The translations under genes and the position numbers were made by a program. Source: Pleionea mediterranea (GTDB taxonomy: Bacteria; Pseudomonadota; Gammaproteobacteria; Enterobacterales; Kangiellaceae). From it: 64,000 nucleotides of DNA. Of the stretch, positions 57,978 through 64,000 are shown piece after piece. The DNA lies in the NCBI RefSeq assembly GCF_003148745.1, contig NZ_QGGU01000011.1:89438-153437 (forward strand), given 5' to 3'. A model generated the notes under the pieces. The model had not been told where the DNA came from. It saw only the letters and a list, made by a program, of their open reading frames with translations, and did no database searches. Every line of letters begins with the position of its first letter. The stretch's first letter is position 1.

Positions 57978-57992
57978 TGACAGCGTTGTCAT
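57977..57992. promoter_or_regulatory. NagR-type operator, receptor-proximal
   Basis: ATGACAGCGTTGTCAT, 16 bases, with both TGACA/TGTCA arms intact. It overlaps the -10 region of the receptor promoter and is 62 bases upstream of the ATG. Confidence 0.85.
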
Positions 57993-58062
57993 TATGTTTT
58001 CCAAAACATTACACAGAAATGAACGCTATTGCAATAGCCGATAATCGATTTAAGGTAAGTTT

Positions 58063-58078
58063 ATGACAACGCTGTCAA
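58063..58078. promoter_or_regulatory. NagR-type operator, receptor-distal
   Basis: ATGACAACGCTGTCAA, matching the proximal operator at 13 of 16 positions on the same strand. It is 86 bases further upstream, roughly eight helical turns, which suggests cooperative binding or looping by the LacI-family tetramer. Confidence 0.8.
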
Positions 58079-58645
58079 CACTATACATAATAGAGCATTC
58101 ATTTAACACACTGCATTAATGGTTTTATTATTTTAAAACAGACAGTTAGTAGCCACTACAACCACCAGACGAAAACAAAATTGACCTTGAACAAAGTAAA
58201 TTATCATTCCATTTGTTTATGACGCTTTGCAATATACGGCTGTCATTTAGTGGTTTTAAGTAAGCAGATGTAAGGACAGTAATAGTCAGAACTGAGTGAT
58301 TAGTAAAGAAGGGAGATCTTTATAAAGCAGTTAAAAAAACAGCGGGGCAAAGTTGAGCTAGAAGGACTAAAGAATTATTTAACTCTTGAACTTACTGGTT
58401 TATAAACGGCATCATGTTCTCTTTTAACCCTATTCAGCTAAACGAATAGCTTGTAGTTTAAATCTTTGGTAAGTTTTCGACAGGGTCTTCTTTTGAACAT
58501 TATTTGTTCTCCTATTAGATTCAATTAATGACCGTTAAATTGGAGGAAGATCAGCTTGCCCGCTTACTTTTTCACTTAAACTACATTCAACCGACTTGCC
58601 CCTTACCATCTTACTTATTTTTTCATTTTATGGATTGAAAGTAAT

Positions 58646-59086
58646 TCATATAAACTTCTCAAGGATAAACTTAATTACTTCTGATTTCGTATACATGCTA
58701 TCTAACGATGAGTCTATTTCTTCACTCTCTCCTGCTACATACACTTGGTGATAACGCTTCCCTTCAAAAACAAAATATTCGCGCTCACAATCCTCTGCAC
58801 CAATAAATGCGCCCGAAAGTGGAACATTGAAATAACTCAGTAATTTTGGAATACGATAAAGCATATCATCTGCTTCATCCCCCTCAAATACACACAAAGA
58901 CTCTAGTTCAGATATTTCGATATGCTCACCACAACCTGTTGTTTCAAACAACTCGAATAAGCTTACTTCTGTAACCGGCACATCATCTTCAAACTGTGGC
59001 CGAGATTCTTCTAACAAATATCTTAAAACATGATCTTTCTGCTCTTTTTCACTAAAAGAAAAATAAACATTTAAATATATTTCCAC
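58646..59086 (-). CDS. Uncharacterised acidic protein, with a truncated paralogue at 63329
   Basis: 146 residues from a GTG at 59086. It is very acidic (many Glu/Asp throughout) and has no signal or membrane helix. Features include YLLEESRPQFEDDVPVTEV and GAEDCEREYFVFEGKRYHQVYV. The last 60 residues are closely similar to the product of a short ORF at 63329-63502. I do not recognise the family. Small acidic proteins that occur as repeated paralogues are often immunity proteins of polymorphic toxins, but no toxin is seen here, so that is conjecture. Confidence 0.65.
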   Translation of the reverse strand: MEIYLNVYFSFSEKEQKDHVLRYLLEESRPQFEDDVPVTEVSLFELFETTGCGEHIEISELESLCVFEGDEADDMLYRIPKLLSYFNVPLSGAFIGAEDCEREYFVFEGKRYHQVYVAGESEEIDSSLDSMYTKSEVIKFILEKFI

Positions 59087-59104
59087 AAAACATCACCAAA
59101 AAAA

Positions 59105-59995
59105 CTAAAGCTCACATTTACGGGCCTTCTCAATATCGACTTTTGCTCCATCTAATATATCTGGCTCATTAAATACATCGCTAATTTCACTTGCAACTTT
59201 AACTTGAAGTGGATGATAATCATAAGGCTGGTCACATATCTTATCAACCAATGGGATGAAGCTACGCCACTCTTCAGGTAGAGATTCATAACCTAACTTA
59301 AAAGCACCCGCCCAATATGGAACTCTATACTTAATAATATTTGCCTCTATTAGCGAACTTGCAGACAAATACGCATGAAATTTAGCAGTCATTCTTCTCG
59401 ATTTCTCTTTAGCAAAATTAAGTAAATCACAGTCACTTTGGAATGCTTTTTCACCTTCAAACTGTTTTGGCACCAGCTCTTCCCAAAACAAATCTTCCAA
59501 GCCATCAAAAAACGAGTCTCCTTCAAACTTTAAAACATAATCCTTTTTGTCTCGATCACAATATTCAATCCCTTCCATAAAATAAAGAAATTCACGTGAA
59601 TGAGAATGTATTTTATTTTGCATATTATTTTTAATATATTTTATTTTAATTTTATTAAAATTTTTCAGAGTATGCTCTGGATGCAACCAGAACTCTAACC
59701 AAAAACCACCTCGACAGCTGCTTAATGCAAAAGCTTCCTTTCCGGCCATAAAGTAGTTTTTACAAGTTTCAATATTATATTTATCCAGAAAAAAAAGTTG
59801 TTTCAACCTTTTATGCATACTTAACCACTTGCGTTTGCGCTCTGATACCCAATCAGAATCATCAACTAACCAAGATTTTAAAAACTCTTGCTCTTCCTTT
59901 GCCCGCTTAAGCGCCTCCAGTTTTTTAGCTTTCTTTTCTTTTAAACGTTCGCTAACACTTTTAAATTCATCATCACTCATACTTCCACCACACAT
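59105..59995 (-). CDS. Uncharacterised soluble protein
   Basis: 296 residues from the ATG at 59995 (GGAAG lies just upstream); an internal ATG at 59980 is a second possibility. The first 70 residues are charged and likely coiled coil (SERLKEKKAKKLEALKRAKEEQEFL). The remainder is mixed, with FWLEFWLHPEHTL and RVPYWAGAFKLGYESLPEEW. I recognise no family. It ends 18 bases before the start of the acidic protein gene, so the two are probably co-transcribed, like a paired effector/partner arrangement. Confidence 0.65.
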   Translation of the reverse strand: MCGGSMSDDEFKSVSERLKEKKAKKLEALKRAKEEQEFLKSWLVDDSDWVSERKRKWLSMHKRLKQLFFLDKYNIETCKNYFMAGKEAFALSSCRGGFWLEFWLHPEHTLKNFNKIKIKYIKNNMQNKIHSHSREFLYFMEGIEYCDRDKKDYVLKFEGDSFFDGLEDLFWEELVPKQFEGEKAFQSDCDLLNFAKEKSRRMTAKFHAYLSASSLIEANIIKYRVPYWAGAFKLGYESLPEEWRSFIPLVDKICDQPYDYHPLQVKVASEISDVFNEPDILDGAKVDIEKARKCEL

Positions 59996-60027
59996 TCAAC
60001 TTCCGCAATACTCTTTTTGCAATATAA

Positions 60028-60172
60028 GGGGTCAGAAAAGATAAGTGGGATCAGGTCGGCTGTATATAATTTAAAGTTCGCAAAGCCTGCTTCCTTAGCC
60101 TCTCCCACTTCTTGTCCTGCTTAAACAACTTCTTCATTGTCGCTGCTTACTATATTCAATCTGCTTGACCCC
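60028..60172. repeat. REP-like element bounded by GGGGTCA / TGACCCC
   Basis: GGGGTCAG at 60028-60035 and TGACCCC at 60166-60172 face each other across 145 bases, and an internal AAGTGGGA/TCCCACTT pair adds structure. The same GGGGTCAGG motif occurs twice at 63615 and 63654 next to a probable RAYT gene. On the minus strand it holds a 28-residue frame (60051-60137) rich in K/R/W, perhaps the remnant of a transposase C-terminus. It lies exactly at the broken end of the relE-like gene. Confidence 0.6.
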
Positions 60173-60176
60173 ATAG

Positions 60177-60284
60177 TTATTCCAGTCGCTGTTTTAATTT
60201 CTTTTTGAACTTCTCTTTGATCACAGCGTCGAGCTTTTTGAATTCCTTTAATGCTTTCGGATGAAACTCAAGCTTATAACTCAT
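60177..60284 (-). pseudogene. Truncated RelE-type toxin
   Basis: 35 codons from the ATG at 60284: MSYKLEFHPKALKEFKKLDA and KEKFKKKLKQRLE, the N-terminal third of a RelE/ParE toxin (normally 85-95 residues), then a stop inside sequence that is absent from RelE. The start overlaps the antitoxin stop by 11 bases, the standard relBE layout. The catalytic C-terminal strands (with the Arg and Tyr/His residues) are missing, so it should be non-toxic. The break coincides with the REP-like element at 60028-60172. Confidence 0.8.
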
Positions 60285-60531
60285 CGAGATCAACGCTCAC
60301 AGATTTTTGACCGTCATTCAGACGTTCAAGCGCTAGCTTAGCAAGCTTGGCATCTTCTATCTGATCGAGCATAGACTCAAAAGCTTCTGGTGATAAACAG
60401 TACATCACAGGCTTATTTCTATTCAGTACAGCAACAGCTTTCTCTTTCGTTGACTCAGCAAGCGACATAGGATTTTTCTTTACATCACTGATCGGCATAA
60501 TACGATCAGTCAAAATTTCAATTGTAGCCAT
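60274..60531 (-). CDS. RelB/Phd-type antitoxin
   Basis: 85 residues from the ATG at 60531, selected because GAGG precedes it; a GTG at 60543 is weaker. The N-terminal DNA-binding part reads RIMPISDVKKNPMSLAESTKEKAVAVLNRNKPVMYCLSPEAFESML, characteristic of Phd/YefM-like antitoxins, and the C-terminal acidic tail would wrap the toxin. It would repress its own operon and neutralise the toxin. Since the toxin gene beside it is truncated, the antitoxin may now be an orphan. Confidence 0.85.
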   Translation of the reverse strand: MATIEILTDRIMPISDVKKNPMSLAESTKEKAVAVLNRNKPVMYCLSPEAFESMLDQIEDAKLAKLALERLNDGQKSVSVDLDEL

Positions 60532-60820
60532 TATAAGCCTCACACATTAAAAAACTTTAACAGCACTTAAAATAGCACCTTTATTAGTGCTTTAGATAGA
60601 CCCTTAAAGGAAAAGTATTAATACTATCTATTGAAAATCACATAACCCTATGAAATAAATGATGTTTCATTCGCCCAACCAACTCATCCGACTAGGCAAG
60701 CAATTGTTATCATTTGCTGGATGAGTCCCTCTTTAGGCAACACGCAAGCTGTTCACAGCAGCATGGGAATACAAGACCTGCCCCATTAACATCTTGCTCT
60801 TATGCTTTCTGTATACTTCA
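60532..60820. other. AT-rich gap, no gene seen
   Basis: 289 bases between the antitoxin and the next unknown gene. It must hold the relB promoter; no other feature was recognised. Confidence 0.5.
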
Positions 60821-61489
60821 TCATTTTTTTACAAAGCCAGTTGACTGAAGAGGGATCCATCCTATTTCGAATAAATATACAAACTCAATGTTACATTTAT
60901 TCATATACGTCCATCTGACATAACCAGTTTTCGACTCAAAAAGTTGCTTTTTATTATATCTAAAACTAGGTTTTTTACATGGAAAGCCTATCTTTTCATG
61001 ATCCAACTTTTTATCTTCACTAATTAATCTAGCATTCATAACTTCAAATGATAAATTACTATCGAGGCCAAATTTTCGCCTTGCTGACTCCTCAAGCAAC
61101 ACCTTAAAAAAGTATGATTTACTAATATAAAGCCCCTTTTCCTTAGCCTTCTTAATTAACTCAGAATTATCATTTAACTTCCATTTGTTGTAAAAATAAT
61201 CAACCAAATCTTGAAAAGGATTTGTGTAACCTTTGAAGCTTATATTAAAAGCTCCTTTTTCTTTTACCTGCTCCAAAACTTCTACACTTAGACCACTTTC
61301 AATTATCTTGGAGGCATCCTCAAATGTACTAGGGTTATCTTTTTTAGAGCAATTATAGATATCTAGTTCTTTACTTAAATTCTTCATACCTATAAATAGC
61401 GTATCTTCCTTTTCTTTATTAAAAGCAATTTTTTCACAACTAAATATAGGTTGAGAAAATATCAATAATATAACAATCAAATTTCTCAT
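60821..61489 (-). CDS. Exported protein of unknown function
   Basis: 222 residues. A hydrophobic N-terminus (NLIVILLIFSQPIFSC, residues 3-18) is a signal peptide; the final Cys could be a lipobox but the residues before it (IFS) fit poorly, so ordinary cleavage is possible. The mature part is charged and helical, with several lysines and cysteines (SCEKIAF, IYNCSKKD, GFPCKKPS, MNKCNIEF). No family is recognised. It may be the exported partner of the neighbouring genes, but nothing confirms that. Confidence 0.6.
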   Translation of the reverse strand: MRNLIVILLIFSQPIFSCEKIAFNKEKEDTLFIGMKNLSKELDIYNCSKKDNPSTFEDASKIIESGLSVEVLEQVKEKGAFNISFKGYTNPFQDLVDYFYNKWKLNDNSELIKKAKEKGLYISKSYFFKVLLEESARRKFGLDSNLSFEVMNARLISEDKKLDHEKIGFPCKKPSFRYNKKQLFESKTGYVRWTYMNKCNIEFVYLFEIGWIPLQSTGFVKK

Positions 61490-61661
61490 AAAACCACATC
61501 CTCCTTATGAAGCTAAACTGCTTAGAAGGTTTTTGCATAGCCACTTCAGAGTTGAGTGTGACCACAACAATGATTTTTATAACCTGAGTTCAATCGCGAC
61601 TTTCAGTTTAAGGCTCGGGGTCATCCAAAGGGTCTGGTTCTGACGAATCCCCCTTGGGGCA

Positions 61662-61690
61662 TTAAAACCCGAGTGCAATCCGGGTTTTAA
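61662..61690. terminator. Terminator-like hairpin
   Basis: TTAAAACCCG (61662-61671) pairs perfectly with CGGGTTTTAA (61681-61690) around a 9-base loop, with T-tract on both strands. It lies 44 bases after the TerB-domain gene and would end that transcript. Confidence 0.7.
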
Positions 61691-61700
61691 GTTTACTGAA

Positions 61701-61717
61701 GGGCGTAACAAACGCCC
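61701..61717. other. GGGCGT/ACGCCC hairpin
   Basis: A 6-bp stem with loop AACAA, no T-tract, just past the stop of the TerB-domain gene. Probably an mRNA 3' structure working with the terminator at 61662. Confidence 0.45.
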
Positions 61718-61733
61718 AGAAATCAACCGAAAG

Positions 61734-63092
61734 CTAAAGCTCGATACCCAAAGCAATAACTAATGCACTTAAGGCTCGTTCTTCTTCTTTACTAATCTTA
61801 CTTCCAAAAAATCCTAAAAATCCTCCCGAAGCTTCAGCAACATTCTTACCAATTTCCAGCATTGCAACCTTAAACTTATTTCCGTCTTCTTTTGAAAGCT
61901 TTTGATTAACCACATGGTTAATTTGTTGAAGAATTTCTCTTAAATCAACCTTTGCTTCAAATATATCTATAATTAGACTATCGAAACGTGATATGACATT
62001 AGTAATTATGTACATCATCAGTTCGCTATCGGTGACAATTCCTTTAGCTAATTCAGTTTGAAACGCTTTAACTTCTTTGTTGTCAACCTTTCCATCGGCC
62101 ATGGCAACCATACAGAATGATACAACAGGTGCATAAATTAAAACCTCAATATCTTCCTCTGTAAGTTTATCTGATAACCTTTCTTTTGATGCAAATTGGT
62201 CGTTCCCACAGTCATACCCATACTCAAAAATATCTTTTATGGAGACAGACTCAGCCTTGCTAATTAATCTTTCCCAATCATCCCCCGATATCTCTGGAAG
62301 TAGTAAAACCCGCTCACTCAACCATTTAGCCTGCTCACCTACTAACTCTGACAGTTGTTCGACAGTCACAACTGGAGAATCACTTTCCTGATTTTCATTT
62401 TGTAAATCATCTGCAACCGTAACCAAAGTGTTTTTATCAAATATCAAAGTTGCAATATTTTTAGGGTATACGGCCATTCGTACATTTCGTGTTCCATCTT
62501 CATTCTGAAGAACAAGGTTATTACTTTCAAAAACGTCGTCGTCCGAAAGATAATTTAATTTCTTTAGTCGCTCAAAAAACTCTTGATGCATACTTTCTTT
62601 ATCTGACATCAGTTGCTTCACTAATCGATCACCAACCTCCATTTCAGAATATACACCATTGATCATACAAGCCTGATTTTTCTTTTGTTGAAACGAAATA
62701 ATCGACTCAACAGATCGATAAGCACTTTCTTTCGCCCACTCACTACCATACTCACTAGAAAACTCAGTCAATGACAACTTTTCATTATCTTCTGGAGTGA
62801 TAGAAGAGTTATTCAATTTGGCTATTGCTTTCGTCAAATCGATAGCAAGTTGATGATCTTCAACTGAACTACCAGTAAACACTCGAACTCCGACACGTTT
62901 GTTTTCATAATCCACCTCAAGAGGTCTGGCGGACTGTTTATTTCGAAAAACATAAGTAAAACCATCTGGCCAAAGATCGTTTTCAGGTTTTTTGTGAGAG
63001 TCGACAAACTGCAGGTCATTTATACCCAACACTTCAATTAATCGTTTGAAAGACAAAGAATTTACATCATTGATGGCAAAAGTAAAACTCAT
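61734..63092 (-). CDS. Protein with C-terminal TerB-like domain
   Basis: 452 residues, no signal peptide. The first 250 residues are mixed alpha/beta (FTFAINDVNSLSFKRLIEVLGI, FTYVFRNKQSARPLEVDYEN) and I do not recognise them. The C-terminal 130 residues (FCMVAMADGKVDNKEVKAFQTEL ... EASGGFLGFFGSKISKEEERALSALVIALGI) match the TerB/tellurite-resistance-like helical fold, including the M-A-D-G-x-V-D-x-x-E signature that can bind a metal. TerB-like domains occur in stress and membrane-linked systems, often beside toxins or phage defence. No other ter genes are here. Function uncertain. Confidence 0.75.
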   Translation of the reverse strand: MSFTFAINDVNSLSFKRLIEVLGINDLQFVDSHKKPENDLWPDGFTYVFRNKQSARPLEVDYENKRVGVRVFTGSSVEDHQLAIDLTKAIAKLNNSSITPEDNEKLSLTEFSSEYGSEWAKESAYRSVESIISFQQKKNQACMINGVYSEMEVGDRLVKQLMSDKESMHQEFFERLKKLNYLSDDDVFESNNLVLQNEDGTRNVRMAVYPKNIATLIFDKNTLVTVADDLQNENQESDSPVVTVEQLSELVGEQAKWLSERVLLLPEISGDDWERLISKAESVSIKDIFEYGYDCGNDQFASKERLSDKLTEEDIEVLIYAPVVSFCMVAMADGKVDNKEVKAFQTELAKGIVTDSELMMYIITNVISRFDSLIIDIFEAKVDLREILQQINHVVNQKLSKEDGNKFKVAMLEIGKNVAEASGGFLGFFGSKISKEEERALSALVIALGIEL

Positions 63093-63328
63093 ACGCTATT
63101 CCTTTATTTTATTGATTTATAATAGAATCCAAATAGTTATATTGGCCGTTTTGTTTGAAATCAAAAGGCATTAATCGCTATATTCTCAAATGTAGATATA
63201 CAAAGCAAGATTTAGAATCATCCTTATTAGCAATTACGTATAAAACTCTTATTTTCGTGAATAGAATGTACTAAACTGCAATTGCAGAATAATGCTTAAC
63301 AGTGTCAACATAATAGACTTCTGAAGAC
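63093..63328. other. AT-rich gap upstream of the TerB-domain gene
   Basis: 236 bases that should contain the promoter of the TerB-domain gene. No gene or repeat is recognised. Confidence 0.45.
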
Positions 63329-63502
63329 TCATAAAAACTTATCCAAGATGAATTTAGTTTTATCTGATTGTTTATCAAAGCCTTCTAGCGTCGAATCGAT
63401 AAACTCATTATTCCCTACAACATATTTATGTTCATAGCTCTTACCGTTAAAGACAAAGTACTCTCTTTCGCAGTCTTCCACCAAGGGGGTCGCGGTCACC
63501 AT
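63329..63502 (-). pseudogene. Truncated paralogue of the acidic protein at 58646
   Basis: 57 codons. After a seven-residue unrelated start, EDCEREYFVFNGKSYEHKYV and FIDSTLEGFDK... FILDKFL line up with GAEDCEREYFVFEGKRYHQVYV ... IDSSLDSMYTKSEVIKFILEKFI at the C-terminus of the 146-residue protein. The first 90 residues of the paralogue are missing. It is a truncated copy and probably non-functional, although the frame is open from an ATG. Its ATG overlaps the stop of the next ORF (TGATG). Confidence 0.75.
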
Positions 63503-63594
63503 CAAATATCCTTATTATATAAATTTCTTTCGCCTTTGTAGTTAGTAACATACCAAATTCTTACAGCTGCTTTTTTCTCGTTAAAAAAAGGCAT
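63502..63594 (-). CDS. Very small ORF, doubtful
   Basis: 30 codons (MPFFNEKKAAVRIWYVTNYK...), overlapping the next ORF by one base as TGATG. It has no recognisable homology. It may be a remnant of the original upstream part of the truncated paralogue or of another gene. Included only because the overlap suggests coupling. Confidence 0.25.
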   Translation of the reverse strand: MPFFNEKKAAVRIWYVTNYKGERNLYNKDI

Positions 63595-63604
63595 CAAGCT
63601 AATA

Positions 63605-63682
63605 TGAAAGGCAAAGGGGTCAGGTTTATTTCTTTATATTAAGTGAAAGGCAAAGGGGTCAGGTTTATTTCTTTATATTAAG
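63605..63682. repeat. Perfect 39-bp tandem duplication at a transposase 3' end
   Basis: 63605-63643 and 63644-63682 are identical over 39 bases and begin TGAAAGGCAAAGGGGTCAGG. The second copy contains the last codons and stop of the RAYT-like gene, so the first copy is a duplicate of that 3' end. Both carry the GGGGTCAG motif of the REP-like element at 60028. Confidence 0.95.
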
Positions 63683-64000
63683 TGTTCGATACACTTGATT
63701 AAGCACCTTACCCATCTCCCCTTTTTCTTCTAGCTTCTTCATCTCACTTATAGCAGGGCAGACACTGCCGACACTTTTTAAACCAAAATATTCCGCAATA
63801 TTAGCTAACTTTTCATCCGATAACATTTGACATAAATACATAGCCAACTTCCTCGGCTGATTTTTACGCAACCGGCTGTTATGGCCGTCCACTATCGATT
63901 TTAAATCTACTTTAGACACTTTTGCCACTGCCCGGCAGATGGCTTCCATTGCAGGCTTTTCCCTAAGCACATCAACCCATTCACTCACCGGCTCTTTTTT
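63665..64000 (-). CDS. REP-associated tyrosine transposase (RAYT), C-terminal part only
   Basis: The reading frame is open to the right edge of the window (preceded by KKEPVSEWVD), so this is the 3' third of a longer gene. The visible 112 residues contain SRLRKNQPRKLAMYLCQ, DEKLANIAEYFGLKS and VCPAISEMKKLEEKGEM, which match the DnaA-like helix-turn-helix tail that many gammaproteobacterial RAYTs carry after the Y1 transposase domain. The Y1 domain with the HUH and catalytic Tyr would lie beyond the edge. Its 3' end sits in the GGGGTCAG repeat typical of these elements. Confidence 0.75.
   Translation of the reverse strand, partial: KKEPVSEWVDVLREKPAMEAICRAVAKVSKVDLKSIVDGHNSRLRKNQPRKLAMYLCQMLSDEKLANIAEYFGLKSVGSVCPAISEMKKLEEKGEMGKVLNQVYRTLNIKK

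Larger units (their letters stand above)
57916..58645. other. Intergenic region upstream of the TonB receptor
   Basis: 730 bases. The left 170 bases hold the receptor promoter and two NagR-type operators. From about 58100 to 58645 I see no gene, no clear terminator and no named motif; the sequence is AT-rich and contains no long open frame. It forms the border between the GlcNAc locus and the accessory island. Confidence 0.6.

Noticed and set aside
58100..58645. Possible hidden gene between the receptor promoter and the acidic protein
   Set aside because: No frame of meaningful length or sequence exists on either strand; only AT-rich non-coding sequence.

Overview
The window looks like chromosomal DNA of a free-living, probably marine, motile gammaproteobacterium, of the Alteromonadales/Kangiellaceae kind. 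The basis is a classic gammaproteobacterial gene order (glyA-nrdR-ribD-ribE-ribBA-ribH-nusB-thiL-pgpA and pomAB / xseB-ispA-dxs), PomAB-type sodium motor genes, several TonB-dependent receptors, and a LacI-controlled N-acetylglucosamine (GlcNAc) cluster resembling those of Shewanella and Alteromonas. Species was not determined. No rRNA, tRNA or CRISPR array was recognised.

Layout. 1-4030: a very large CHASE-PAS-GAF hybrid histidine kinase, cut by the left edge. 4.2-7.7 kb: a polytopic membrane protein with a LEA14-like tail, then a coupled DUF1631/PilZ pair. 7.7-9.0 kb: mostly non-coding, with a perfect CRP-type palindrome, a small Cys-containing ORF and a 313-bp MITE-like element. 9.0-13.7 kb: greB, two outer-membrane proteins, glnS and a small DNA-binding-like protein. 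13.8-18.9 kb: pomB-pomA divergent from xseB-ispA-dxs. 19-24 kb: a GNAT acetyltransferase, glsA, a secreted GCTPGYWK protein and a TonB-dependent receptor. 24.1-32.1 kb: the glyA-to-pgpA housekeeping run plus a retropepsin-like protease, all on the minus strand. 32.4-38.2 kb: mixed genes (Cys-cluster protein, S9 peptidase, small membrane proteins, lytic transglycosylase lipoprotein, CDF transporter). 38.4-40.0 kb: ettA.

40.2-58.1 kb is a chitin/GlcNAc utilisation locus on the minus strand. A TonB-dependent receptor, two flavin-dependent tryptophan-halogenase-family proteins with a SapC-family protein between them, and a GH20 hexosaminidase form the upstream half. A GlcNAc kinase (nagK), SIS-type deaminase (nagB-II), deacetylase (nagA), sodium-solute symporter, NagX and a LacI regulator form the downstream half. 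Four related 16-bp palindromes with TGACA/TGTCA arms lie upstream of the receptor (two), nagK and the regulator, so the locus reads as one regulon. Inferred flow: receptor uptake, periplasmic hexosaminidase, inner-membrane symport, phosphorylation, deacetylation, then deamination to fructose-6-phosphate. The role of the halogenase/SapC block is unknown and is the most interesting unexplained part.

58.6-64.0 kb is an AT-rich accessory segment: unrecognised proteins, a relB-type antitoxin beside a 35-residue truncated relE-type toxin interrupted by a REP-like element, a TerB-like-domain protein, a truncated paralogue of one of the unknown genes, a perfect 39-bp tandem duplication, and the 3' part of a probable REP-associated (RAYT) transposase at the right edge. 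It looks like an eroding toxin-antitoxin or immunity-type island.
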